DNA of 64,000 bases from Niastella populi (GTDB lineage: Bacteria; Bacteroidota; Bacteroidia; Chitinophagales; Chitinophagaceae): assembly GCF_002078015.1 (NCBI RefSeq), contig NZ_LWBP01000024.1, positions 1-64,000 on the forward strand, in the 5' to 3' direction. A program made the translations under genes and the position numbers. Below, one piece after another: positions 1-7,879 of this stretch. How positions within the stretch are numbered: position 1 is the stretch's first letter; each line of letters starts with the position of its first letter. The notes under the pieces are model-generated. The model was not told the DNA's origin and made no database searches. It was given only the letters and a program-made list of their open reading frames with translations.

Positions 1-660
1 CGCTTTCGGCTTTCTGCTTTCGGCCTTCGCTTTTGCTTTGGATCTTCGGCTTTTTGCTTTCTGCCTTTGGCCTTAGGCTTTAAGCTGTATTCCGTATTTG
101 CTTTTGCTTACAGCTTGAAGCTTACAGCTTACAGCTGTATTCGCTTTCGGCTTTCGGCCTTCGCTTTTGCTTTGGATCTTCGGCTTTTTGCTTTCTGCCT
201 TTGGCCTTAGGCTTTAAGCTGTATTCCGTATTTGCTTTTGCTTACAGCTTGAAGCTTACAGCTTACAGCTGTATTCGCTTTCGGCTTTCGGCCTTCGCTT
301 TTGCTTTGGATCTTCGGCTTTTTGCTTTCTGCCTTTGGCCTTAGGCTTTAAGCTGTATTCCGTATTTGCTTTTGCTTACAGCTTGAAGCTTACAGCTTAC
401 AGCTGTATTCGCTTTCGGCTTTCGGCCTTCGCTTTTGCTTTGGATCTTCGGCTTTTTGCTTTCTGCCTTTGGCCTTAGGCTTTAAGCTGTATTCCGTATT
501 TGCTTTTGCTTACAGCTTGAAGCTTACAGCTTACAGCTGTATTCGCTTTCGGCTTTCGGCTTTAAGCTGTATTCCGTATTTGCTTACAGCTTATAGCTTG
601 CAGCTTGCAGCTGTATTCCTTTTAGGCTTTTGCCTTGCCGTTTCACGATTCTCCCCTTGC
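1..660. repeat. 134-bp tandem repeat array (about 4 copies) with degenerate tail
   Basis: The motif tcgctttcggctttcggcc recurs at 141, 275, 409 and 543, an exact 134-bp period. The first copy carries a 7-bp extra segment (tttctgc), and the copy starting at 543 is internally deleted. Each unit is itself made of shorter words such as cttacagctt, agctgtattc and tttgctttctgcc. The + strand is pyrimidine-rich and poor in A. No convincing gene lies in it: the open frame across 469-720 is only repeat read-through. A related but non-tandem stretch with the same words is at 14590-14730. The array is cut by the window edge, so its full length is unknown. Confidence 0.9.
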
Positions 661-707
661 CAATTGACAATTGCCCTTTATTTTTACCCGCCGATTCAAA
701 CAAAAGC

Positions 708-715
708 TACATTTT
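708..715 (+). promoter_or_regulatory. possible -7 element upstream of pepP
   Basis: TACATTTT lies 17 bp before the pepP start and is one base off the Bacteroidota -7 consensus TAnnTTTG. No clear -33 TTG was found. Confidence 0.3.
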
Positions 716-732
716 TATAAAACATCTATTAC

Positions 733-2025
733 ATGAAGTATCTGCCGCTCGATCCTGTCATTTTTATCCAAAACCGTAAAAACTTTGTGGCACGAATGGA
801 TAAAAATGCTATTGCCATCTTCAACAGCAACGATGAACTGCCCACCAATGGCGATGCCCTGCACCGGTTCAAACAGAACAGCGACCTGTACTGGTTGTGT
901 GGTATTGACCAGGAAGATACCATGGTGATCCTGTTTCCCGGTAATCCCGACCCGAAATACCGCGAAGTGCTGGTATTGGTTCGCCCCAACGAAATGAAGG
1001 AGAAATGGGACGGAAAGCGGTTGCGGGCAGAAGAGGCTAAGAAGATCTCGGGCATTTCGACCATTATTTGGCTCGATAGCCTCGATGCGGCATTACAGGG
1101 CTGGATACATATGGCTGATACCATTTACCTCAATACAAACGAGAACGACCGCAAGTCGAGCCTTGTACCGGTGCGCGATTACCGTTTTGCCGAAACCATG
1201 AAACAGCGCTATCCGCTGCACCAGTATAAACGCAGCGCCCGTATCATGAAAGACCTGCGGGCCATTAAATCGCCACAGGAAGTAGAGGTAATAAAGAAAG
1301 CAATAGATATAACCCATAAGACGTTTGAGCGTGTGCTTAAATTCATTAAGCCGGGGGTAATGGAGTATGAGATAGAGGCGGAGATCTGGCATTCGTTTTT
1401 GTCGCATCGCGCCACCGGACCGGCTTATGGCAGTATTATAGCCAGTGGCGACAACGCCCGCATACTGCATTATGTGAATAATAACCAGGAATGTAAAGAT
1501 GGCGACCTGGTACTGATGGATTTCGGCGCCGAGTATGGCGGTTATTGCGCCGATCTTACCCGTACCGTACCGGTGAATGGTAAATTCAGCAAACGCCAGC
1601 GGGAAGTATATGTCGGTTGTTTGCGCCTGCACGACTATGCGAAAAGTATACTGAAACCTGGCATCAGCATTCTCGATTACACCGATAAAGTTGGGTTGGA
1701 AGCAACCAAAGTATTTGTGAAACTGGGTTTGTTGAAACCATCAGACGTAAAGAACGAGGACAAGGACAACCGGGCATACCGCAAGTATTTATATCATGGC
1801 ATTTCGCACCATTTGGGAATCGATGTGCATGACCTTGGAACACGCACCGAGCCTATAAAACCCGGAATGGTATTTACGATTGAACCCGGTATTTATATAG
1901 AGGAAGAGCAAATGGGTATCCGTATCGAAAACAATGTGTGGATAACCAAAACCGGTAACAGAGACCTGATGTCGAAAATTCCCATCAGGTCGGAAGATAT
2001 TGAAGCCATCATGAGAAACAGATAG
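733..2025 (+). CDS. pepP: aminopeptidase P family protein (Xaa-Pro aminopeptidase)
   Basis: 430 aa, the usual length for aminopeptidase P, a cytosolic dinuclear-metal exopeptidase that removes the N-terminal residue before proline. The N-terminal third is the AMP_N domain and the C-terminal part is the pita-bread creatinase fold. The five metal ligands are visible: Asp263 (LMDFGAEYGG), Asp274 (ADLTRT), His359 (GISHHLGIDVHD), Glu384 (TIEPGIY) and Glu399 (RIENN). The ATG at 733 is the first start in frame and gives a complete N-terminal domain. It heads a same-strand run toward pssA and purS. A repeat-bounded four-helix bundle element begins directly after its stop. A second paralogue lies at 28426-29826. 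Family assignment is firm; the physiological substrate is not known. Confidence 0.93.
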   Translation: MKYLPLDPVIFIQNRKNFVARMDKNAIAIFNSNDELPTNGDALHRFKQNSDLYWLCGIDQEDTMVILFPGNPDPKYREVLVLVRPNEMKEKWDGKRLRAEEAKKISGISTIIWLDSLDAALQGWIHMADTIYLNTNENDRKSSLVPVRDYRFAETMKQRYPLHQYKRSARIMKDLRAIKSPQEVEVIKKAIDITHKTFERVLKFIKPGVMEYEIEAEIWHSFLSHRATGPAYGSIIASGDNARILHYVNNNQECKDGDLVLMDFGAEYGGYCADLTRTVPVNGKFSKRQREVYVGCLRLHDYAKSILKPGISILDYTDKVGLEATKVFVKLGLLKPSDVKNEDKDNRAYRKYLYHGISHHLGIDVHDLGTRTEPIKPGMVFTIEPGIYIEEEQMGIRIENNVWITKTGNRDLMSKIPIRSEDIEAIMRNR

Positions 2026-2540
2026 CAAATTTGCAAATTTGAAAATGTGCAAATGTAAAGCGTACAATGGGAAAAGCTCTGGCAGGTAGTAACTTTTGTT
2101 AATCAAAAAAGAATTTTATGCAAAAGGAACTATTAGATCAAAATCCCATTCTTAAACTTTCTTTTGATTTTTCATTGTTGGTAATTAGTTATTGTGAGCA
2201 TCTGGAACTCAGCAGAAAGTATGTGATTGCCCGTCAATTGTTGAAATCCGGAACGGCTATAGGAGCCAATGCCATGGAGGCACAAAGTGCTGAAAGCAAA
2301 GATGACTTCATTCATAAAATGAAAGTGGCGGCAAAGGAGGCTGAGGAAACTCAATATTGGTTAATGTTGTGTGATTATTCGCCAAATTATCCGGAATGTA
2401 AAACCTTAATTTTGAAACTAGAGGAAATAAATAAGATACTTGGTAAGATTCTTTCAACATCTAAAAGAAAGTAATCTTTTTAGTTTTATTCTGATTTGTA
2501 TTTCATTTGCACATTTTCGCATTTACTAATTTTCTAATTA
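2026..2540. repeat. element A: inverted-repeat-bounded cassette carrying a four-helix bundle gene
   Basis: The space between pepP and pssA is filled by one unit. The left arm GAAAATGTGCAAATG (2041-2055) is the perfect 15-bp reverse complement of the right arm at 2504-2518. Outside the left arm, further copies of the word caaattt follow the pepP stop immediately. The gene at 2118-2474 lies between the arms. In a transcript the arms would pair into a long stem around the ORF, as in 23S rRNA intervening sequences (inference). Element B at 3548-4021 has the same layout. Confidence 0.75.
2118..2474 (+). CDS. four-helix bundle protein, 23S rRNA intervening-sequence (S23/IVP) family
   Basis: 118 aa, the usual size of this family of small helical proteins. 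They are known as ORFs inside 23S rRNA intervening sequences and are related to Avd of diversity-generating retroelements. Family hallmarks seen: the start LDQNPILKLSFDFSL, the segment GTAIGANAMEAQSAES and the segment KEAEETQYWLMLC. The protein is almost entirely helical by composition and has no signal peptide or catalytic motif. Molecular function is unknown; Avd-type members form pentamers that bind nucleic acid and reverse transcriptase, but no reverse transcriptase is in this window. The gene is intact, sits between pepP and pssA on the same strand, and is flanked by perfect inverted repeats. Its paralogue at 3616-3971 is frameshifted. Confidence 0.88.
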   Translation: MQKELLDQNPILKLSFDFSLLVISYCEHLELSRKYVIARQLLKSGTAIGANAMEAQSAESKDDFIHKMKVAAKEAEETQYWLMLCDYSPNYPECKTLILKLEEINKILGKILSTSKRK

Positions 2541-3305
2541 ATGAAACATATTCCGAACCTGTTCACGTTGATCAATTTGTTCTTTGGTTGTATTGCGATC
2601 ACCTATATACTGCAGAAGGGTATTATTATAGTGTCGAATGAGCAGGGTGACCAATTGATCGAGATCCCTGAAAAAATATGGCTGGGCTCCCTGTTCATTG
2701 CGCTGGCTGCGTTAGTTGATTTTTTAGACGGGTTTGTCGCCCGCCTGTTCGGCGCTACTTCCGCATTGGGCAAACAACTCGATTCCCTGGCCGATGTAGT
2801 GAGTTTTGGCGTAGCGCCCGGTATGATCATTTACCAGTTTTTGCGGTTGAGTTATTCGGCAGAACCCAATGGGGTAGAAGTGCCCATTATGATGCTGATG
2901 CCCGCATTCCTGGTACCCTGTGCGGCCGCATTCCGCCTTGGCAAATTCAACCTCGACGATTCACAGCAATATGGTTTCAAAGGCGTGCCTACGCCTGCAG
3001 CGGGTTTGCTTATTGCTTCATTTCCGCTTATTTACTGGTATTCTGAAACACCGGCAGCCGTAAGTTTGATGCAGAATAAATGGCTTTGGTATGCCATCAT
3101 TGTGGTGCTGAGCTATTTGATGGTGAGCAATTTGCCGCTGATGGCGTTGAAATTTAAAAATTTCTCGGTAAAAAGCAATTTACCCAAGCTTATTTTGCTG
3201 ATTGCGGCAATAATAGCGGCCATATTATTAAAATGGTTGGCAGTACCGGTTGTGTTTATTCTTTACATCATCTTATCTTTGGCCTTCAAAAATAAAACCA
3301 CATGA
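2541..3305 (+). CDS. pssA: CDP-diacylglycerol--serine O-phosphatidyltransferase
   Basis: 254 aa integral membrane enzyme that condenses CDP-diacylglycerol with L-serine to phosphatidylserine, the precursor of phosphatidylethanolamine. The CDP-alcohol phosphatidyltransferase signature DG-x2-AR-x8-G-x3-D-x3-D is complete (DGFVAR, then GKQLDSLAD). The GVPTPAAGL motif of bacterial type II PssA and several hydrophobic segments are also seen. It starts at the ATG that follows element A. Its stop overlaps the purS start in an ATGA junction, so the two are translationally coupled. No psd gene is nearby. Confidence 0.93.
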   Translation: MKHIPNLFTLINLFFGCIAITYILQKGIIIVSNEQGDQLIEIPEKIWLGSLFIALAALVDFLDGFVARLFGATSALGKQLDSLADVVSFGVAPGMIIYQFLRLSYSAEPNGVEVPIMMLMPAFLVPCAAAFRLGKFNLDDSQQYGFKGVPTPAAGLLIASFPLIYWYSETPAAVSLMQNKWLWYAIIVVLSYLMVSNLPLMALKFKNFSVKSNLPKLILLIAAIIAAILLKWLAVPVVFILYIILSLAFKNKTT

Positions 3306-3547
3306 CCTATACAGTTCAGGTGAAGGTAATGCCGTTAAAAGAATTGCTCGATCCGCAGGGAAAAGCCGTAATGGGTGGATTGCAAAATCTGGGATTGGGA
3401 AATATTCAGGATGTACGGGTAGGAAAGAACATCACCCTGCAGGTAGAAGCCAACACCCCTGATCAGGCAAAAACTATTGCCGAAGAAGCCTCCAGAAAGT
3501 TACTCGCGAATCCGGTAATGGAGTACTTTGAAGTCGTAATTAGCTAA
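3302..3547 (+). CDS. purS: phosphoribosylformylglycinamidine synthase subunit PurS
   Basis: 81 aa, the full length of PurS. PurS is the small subunit that bridges PurL and PurQ in the ATP- and glutamine-dependent conversion of FGAR to FGAM in purine synthesis. Sequence hallmarks are VKVMPLKELLDPQGKAV, NIQDVRVGKNI and the C-terminal EEASRKLLANPVMEYFEV. It overlaps the pssA stop by 4 bp. purL and purQ are not in the window. Its stop codon lies inside the word repeat that begins element B. Confidence 0.92.
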   Translation: MTYTVQVKVMPLKELLDPQGKAVMGGLQNLGLGNIQDVRVGKNITLQVEANTPDQAKTIAEEASRKLLANPVMEYFEVVIS

Positions 3548-4021
3548 TTAGCTAATGTGCTAATTAGCTAATGGAATACTCTGATAGTAGCAGCTTTTGA
3601 TTATATAAATATTTTATGCAAAAGGAGCTGCTTGAAAAAAATGCGATTCTAAAACTTTCTTTCGATTTTTCTCTGAAAGTTATTGACTATTGTGAAAGAC
3701 TGGAGAGTACCAGGAAATTTGTAATCAGTAAACAGTTGCTTCGGCGGGCACATCAATATGTGCTAACGCTATGGAGGCGCAGCATGCTGAAAGCAGGGGT
3801 GACTTTATACACAAAATGAAGATAGCTGCTAAGGAAGCAGACGAAACACAGTACTGGCTTATGTTATGTGATAACTCGCAGAGTTATCCTGATTGTAAAG
3901 GTCTTATTGTAAAACTGGAAGAAATTCAAAGAGTGTTAAATAAAATTTTGTCTTCTTTAAAAGGACGATAATTTTTTAGAAAAATTTGTCTTTCATTAGC
4001 AAATTAGCACATTATCGAATT
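3548..4021. repeat. element B: inverted-repeat-bounded cassette carrying a broken four-helix bundle gene
   Basis: The left arm AATGTGCTAATTAGCTAATG (3554-3573) matches the reverse complement of 3994-4013 at 19 of 20 positions. The word attagcta is repeated, starting within the purS stop region. The right arm ends 8 bp before the rsmI ATG. The internal gene (3616-3971) is related to the one in element A, but the arm words differ from those of element A (tagctaat rather than tgcaaat). Confidence 0.75.
3616..3971 (+). pseudogene. four-helix bundle protein (S23/IVP family), single-base frameshift
   Basis: This is a paralogue of the gene at 2118-2474. The first frame (3616 on) gives KELLEKNAILKLSFDFSL through FVISKQLLR. 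The second frame (ATG 3771, stop 3971) gives MEAQHAESRGDF through KEADETQYWLMLC. Aligned codon by codon, the DNA lacks one base between 3744 and 3745. Restoring one base yields the expected GTSICANAMEAQ-type segment. The rest of both halves is well conserved, so the lesion is recent, a sequencing error, or a recoding site; no slippery run is present, which argues against recoding. It lies inside element B between purS and rsmI. Confidence 0.85.
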
Positions 4022-4687
4022 ATGCTGTACATCGTGCCAACACCTATAGGCAATTTGCAGGATATTACGCTCAGGGCCCTGGAGGTGTTGAAGCATGTTG
4101 ATCTCATACTGGCTGAAGATACCCGCACATCGGGTAAACTGTTAAATCACTACCAGATCTCGAAGCCGCTCACCGCCTATCACATGCATAATGAGCACCA
4201 GGTGGTACAACATCTTACCAACCAGTTGCGCGAAGGCAAAACCATGGCCATGATCTCCGATGCCGGCACACCCGGTATCTCCGATGCCGCATTCCTGCTG
4301 GTACGTGAATGCATAAAACAGAAAATAAAAGTAGAATGCCTGCCCGGCGCAACCGCCTTTGTACCCGCTCTCGTCAATAGCGGACTACCCATGAACCGCT
4401 TCGTTTTTGAAGGTTTTCTTCCACCCAAAAAAGGCCGGCAAACCATGCTTAAACGGCTTGCCGAAGAAGACCGCACCATGATCATTTATGAATCTCCGCA
4501 CCGCCTGCTGAAGACCCTGCAGGAATTTGTACAGTACTTCGGAGCCGACCGCCTTTGCAGCGTTAGCCGCGAGCTCACCAAAATGTTTGAAGAAAATGCT
4601 CATGGTACTTTACAGGAGCTGGTTGAACATTTTCAAAAAAAGGATGTTAAAGGTGAAATAGTGATCGTGCTGGCGGGAAAAGAATAA
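4022..4687 (+). CDS. rsmI: 16S rRNA (cytidine(1402)-2'-O)-methyltransferase
   Basis: 221 aa SAM-dependent methyltransferase of the tetrapyrrole-methylase fold that 2'-O-methylates C1402 in the ribosomal P site. Motifs: VPTPIGNLQDITLRALEVL at the N-terminus, LAEDTRTSGKLL, MISDAGTPGISDA and PGATAFVPALVNSGL, then FEGFLPPKKGR. The open frame extends to 3986, but homology begins at the ATG at 4022; the upstream codons belong to element B. It is slightly shorter than E. coli RsmI, which carries an extra C-terminal segment. Last gene of the same-strand run from pepP. Confidence 0.93.
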   Translation: MLYIVPTPIGNLQDITLRALEVLKHVDLILAEDTRTSGKLLNHYQISKPLTAYHMHNEHQVVQHLTNQLREGKTMAMISDAGTPGISDAAFLLVRECIKQKIKVECLPGATAFVPALVNSGLPMNRFVFEGFLPPKKGRQTMLKRLAEEDRTMIIYESPHRLLKTLQEFVQYFGADRLCSVSRELTKMFEENAHGTLQELVEHFQKKDVKGEIVIVLAGKE

Positions 4688-4889
4688 TCAAGAAGTACGA
4701 AACAATATCCTAAAACAAAATATAATGTATGAAGTACAATGTCTGGTCCTTCCTGCATTATTATCCGTATCCTTAAATGATTCAGGCGTCATTTAACAGG
4801 TAGCTTACATGATTTCCACAACTTTAAGTTTTCTTTTTCAGTCCGGGGATTGAAATTTGCATCGATAACATCCATAAATACGCATTAGT

Positions 4890-5345
4890 ATGAAAAAATT
4901 CGTTTATTACTCTCTGGCCCTTTGTTTGGCTTTCACCATATATGGTACCGCAAACGCACAGATGCGCAAACTGCCAGCTGAAGTTACCGAAGCCTTCAGA
5001 AGTAAATACCCCACCGCGTTGAACGTGGAATGGCGCGACCGCCTCACCGGGTTCACCGCTGTTTTTGACCTCGATAAAGTACATTACGAAGCTAAGTTCA
5101 CCAATAAAGGATTCTGGCAAAGCACTGAGAACGAGATAGAGGAAGAAGAACTTCCCGCGGCTGTAAAAGATGGATTTCAAAAAAGTAAATACGCCGAAGA
5201 ATGGACCATAGAAAAAATATATAAGTTAGCCCTGCGTGAAGACAAAACCCAGTACCGCCTTGAAATTGAAAAGAGCGATATTCAGAAAAAGAACCTGCTT
5301 TTCGATCCCACCGGCCGGTTGCTGAGCGATAAGATGACACTGTAA
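4890..5345 (+). CDS. secreted PepSY-like domain protein
   Basis: 151 aa with an N-terminal signal peptide (about residues 1-23, ending TANAQ) and a mature domain of the PepSY-like (BLIP-like) type common in Bacteroidota. Visible are the repeated pattern of LPAEVTEAFRSKYPTA followed by WRDRLTGFTAVFD, and LPAAVKDGFQKSKYAEEW followed by an acidic strand. That gives two tandem PepSY-like units. Likely periplasmic; function unknown. Monocistronic, with a hairpin downstream at 5376-5404. Confidence 0.75.
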   Translation: MKKFVYYSLALCLAFTIYGTANAQMRKLPAEVTEAFRSKYPTALNVEWRDRLTGFTAVFDLDKVHYEAKFTNKGFWQSTENEIEEEELPAAVKDGFQKSKYAEEWTIEKIYKLALREDKTQYRLEIEKSDIQKKNLLFDPTGRLLSDKMTL

Positions 5346-5375
5346 GCCAACAATCAATAACTTCCATATAAATAA

Positions 5376-5404
5376 GATCCCCGATAGATAATCTGCCGGG
5401 GATC
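5376..5404 (+). terminator. hairpin downstream of the PepSY-like gene
   Basis: GATCCCCG (5376-5383) pairs with CGGGGATC (5397-5404) across a 13-base loop, followed by a weak T-rich stretch (attgtttta). A plausible rho-independent terminator with a poor U-tract. Confidence 0.5.
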
Positions 5405-5588
5405 ATTGTTTTACAACCGGAATGGCCCGTACGCATTCCGTTTATACAAACAAGTTTCACTTCAGTATGCTTTGACTAATGACCGCTAATAACTTATAAC
5501 CCACAACTTATAACTTACAACTATATATCATTTTTCTTTTTTCCCTACCTTCCGCACGTGAAAACTATTTTATTCTAAAACCAATGAA

Positions 5589-7610
5589 ATGATGCGTAAT
5601 AAGATCTATACGCTTGTATTGTTAAGTCTGGCAACAGTGTCGTCATGGGCGCAGCCAGACCGGTGGCAGCAACGGGTGAAGTACACGATGGATATTGCCA
5701 TGAATGTTACCACCAACAGGTTTACCGGCAAACAACGGCTTGAATATACCAACAACTCCCCCGATACCCTCAAAAAGGTGTTCTATCATCTATACTGGAA
5801 CGCTTTTCAGCCCAATAGCATGATGGATAACCGCAGCCGGGCGCTGGGGCAGAAAAAGATCAACAACCGGCCCGACTGGGATGGCCGCGTGCGCGACCGC
5901 ATTCAGTACCTGAAAGAAGATGAGATCGGTTATCAGAAAATCGGCTCCCTTAAAATGAATGGCGTTGCCCAGAAGTACAATGTGCAGGAAACCATTCTGG
6001 AAGTACAGCTTTCACAACCCATTCTTCCCAAAACAAAAGTGGTGTTTGAAATGGATTTCGAAGCGCAGGTGCCCCTGCAGATCCGTCGCAGCGGCCGCGA
6101 CAACCCTTCTACCGGTGTGCGTTATTCAATGAGCCAGTGGTACCCTAAAATGTGCGAGTACGATTATGAAGGCTGGCACCCCACACCTTACGTTGCCCGC
6201 GAGTTCTATGGCGTTTGGGGCGATTATGAAGTGAACATTACCATCGATAAGAATTATATGATCGGTGGTACCGGTTATTTGCAAAACCCCAACCAGATCG
6301 GGTTTGGTTACCAGAGCCCGGGAGTTAAAGTGGCCAAACCAACCGGCCCAACGCTTACCTGGCGTTTCGTTGCCCCCAATGTGCACGACTTTATGTGGGC
6401 GGCCGATCCTGAATATGCCCATTTAACCCGTACCATTGCCGGCGGACCGATTATTCATGTTATTTATAACAGCGATGAAGCCCACCTGCGGAAAGTGTAT
6501 GGTGAGTTAACCGATGAGAAAAAGAAAAGCTACGGCAGTGCAGAGAATTATATCAGGGATTTTCATACCCAATGGAACCGCGTTGCCGATGTGGCAGTGA
6601 CCGTTCTGCCCTTTATTGAAAAGAAATTCGGTGCCTATCCCTACAAACAATATACGTTTATACATGGAGGCGATGGCGGTATGGAATATCCCATGAGCAC
6701 CCTTATTGTTGGCCCCAGCATAGGCACGGCCATTCATGAATGGATGCATAGCTGGTACCAGATGATGCTGGGCACCAACGAATCGGAATACGCATGGATG
6801 GATGAAGGCTTTACCAGTTACGCTTCTTCGCTTGTAAGCAATTACTATCAAACCGTTACCAGTTCAAAAGCTACGGAAAGCGAAGCAGGTACCGGTCCGC
6901 GTAAGAAAGTGCTGGTTGATTCACTGGCCGAAAGCAAATCGTATATTGGCCAGGCCAACCCGCATGAAGATGCGTATGACAATTACTTCGGTCTTGTATC
7001 GAGCAGGCTCGAAGAACCACTTACCACCCATGCCGATCATTTTGAGACCAACATTGCCTATAGCATTGCCTCTTATTCAAAAGGGCAGGTGTTTATGGAG
7101 CAGCTGGGTTATATTGTAGGTGCACAGGTACGCGATAAGATCCTGCTCGATTATTACAATCAATGGCGCTACAAACATCCCAATGTAAATGACTTTATAC
7201 GGGTAGCTGAAAAGGCCAGCGATATACAGCTCGACTGGTACCGCGAATATTTTGTGAATACCACCAAAACGATAGATTATGGTATTGATAGTTTGTGGGA
7301 AGAAGGCGGTAAAACAAAGATCAGGCTGCGGCGCATTGGCAATATGCCCATGCCTGTAGATGTGCTGGTAACGTTTAAAGATGGCAGCAAACTAATGGCC
7401 TACGTGCCTATGTACCTGATGTTTGGCGCCAAACCGGTTGAAGACGCTGCCATACCCCGTAACGTATATGAGCCGTGGAAATGGACGCATCCCCAGTATA
7501 CGTTCGAGATCAACCGCCGCCTTACCGATCTGAAGGTGATAGAAATAGATCCTTCTATGCGTATGGCCGATGTGGAGAGGAAGAATAATAAGCTGGATAT
7601 ACCATGGTAA
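5589..7610 (+). CDS. M1 family zinc metallopeptidase
   Basis: 673 aa with a signal peptide (to about residue 21, SSWAQ). Gluzincin motifs are complete: GGMEYP exopeptidase-type motif, His383-Glu384-x-x-His387 (HEWMH) and the third zinc ligand Glu406 (MDEGF), 18 residues after HExxH. The N-terminal beta domain precedes the catalytic domain. The short ATG at 5584 runs into a stop, so the start is at 5589. Secreted or periplasmic aminopeptidase acting on peptides. Followed by element C and a strong bidirectional terminator shared with the convergent response regulator. Confidence 0.9.
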   Translation: MMRNKIYTLVLLSLATVSSWAQPDRWQQRVKYTMDIAMNVTTNRFTGKQRLEYTNNSPDTLKKVFYHLYWNAFQPNSMMDNRSRALGQKKINNRPDWDGRVRDRIQYLKEDEIGYQKIGSLKMNGVAQKYNVQETILEVQLSQPILPKTKVVFEMDFEAQVPLQIRRSGRDNPSTGVRYSMSQWYPKMCEYDYEGWHPTPYVAREFYGVWGDYEVNITIDKNYMIGGTGYLQNPNQIGFGYQSPGVKVAKPTGPTLTWRFVAPNVHDFMWAADPEYAHLTRTIAGGPIIHVIYNSDEAHLRKVYGELTDEKKKSYGSAENYIRDFHTQWNRVADVAVTVLPFIEKKFGAYPYKQYTFIHGGDGGMEYPMSTLIVGPSIGTAIHEWMHSWYQMMLGTNESEYAWMDEGFTSYASSLVSNYYQTVTSSKATESEAGTGPRKKVLVDSLAESKSYIGQANPHEDAYDNYFGLVSSRLEEPLTTHADHFETNIAYSIASYSKGQVFMEQLGYIVGAQVRDKILLDYYNQWRYKHPNVNDFIRVAEKASDIQLDWYREYFVNTTKTIDYGIDSLWEEGGKTKIRLRRIGNMPMPVDVLVTFKDGSKLMAYVPMYLMFGAKPVEDAAIPRNVYEPWKWTHPQYTFEINRRLTDLKVIEIDPSMRMADVERKNNKLDIPW

Positions 7611-7696
7611 TTAGCTAATGTGATAATGAAATACAGGCACGCGATTGTTCAGAAGGCCGCGCAGAGGCATTATCAAATTATCGAATTATCACATTA
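7611..7696. repeat. element C: short inverted-repeat element without a gene
   Basis: TAATGTGATAAT (7616-7627) is the perfect reverse complement of 7685-7696. The right side continues with repeated words (attatcaaattatcgaattatc). The interior is about 57 bp of ordinary-composition DNA. The arm syntax (AATGTG plus a repeated tail) is the same as in elements A and B, but there is no internal gene. Confidence 0.65.
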
Positions 7697-7725
7697 AAAA
7701 GCCCCCGCACAGCGGGGGCTTTTTC
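7696..7725. terminator. bidirectional rho-independent terminator
   Basis: AAAAAGCCCCCGC (7696-7708) and GCGGGGGCTTTTT (7712-7724) form a GC-rich stem flanked by A and T runs. It serves both the M1 peptidase gene (+) and the response regulator (-). Confidence 0.9.
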
Positions 7726-7879
7726 TCTAATAAGGTTATAGATAAACAGAGCACAGGATGGTTAAATGGCATGAAGTATTTGATGTTACAACCTGTTGCA
7801 AAGCTAGCCTCGTATTACATTTTAAACAATACTACTTTGTGGGTAATTTTGCTGTTGCGCTTTGCTTTATTCCTTCCCT

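Noticed and set aside
1-660. CRISPR array
   Set aside because: The period is 134 bp with no unique spacers; units are contiguous tandem copies and no cas gene is present.
469-720. 83-codon open frame at the end of the 134-bp array
   Set aside because: It is made of the repeat words and has no start context or family; read-through of low-complexity DNA.
1093-1632. 179-codon minus-strand frame inside pepP
   Set aside because: Antisense shadow of a well-conserved gene, with no recognisable protein features.
3736-3780. Programmed frameshift in the second four-helix bundle gene
   Set aside because: No slippery heptamer or downstream pseudoknot is evident; simple base loss explains it.
2118-3971. 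Diversity-generating retroelement based on the Avd-like genes
   Set aside because: No reverse transcriptase, template repeat or variable repeat was found in the window.
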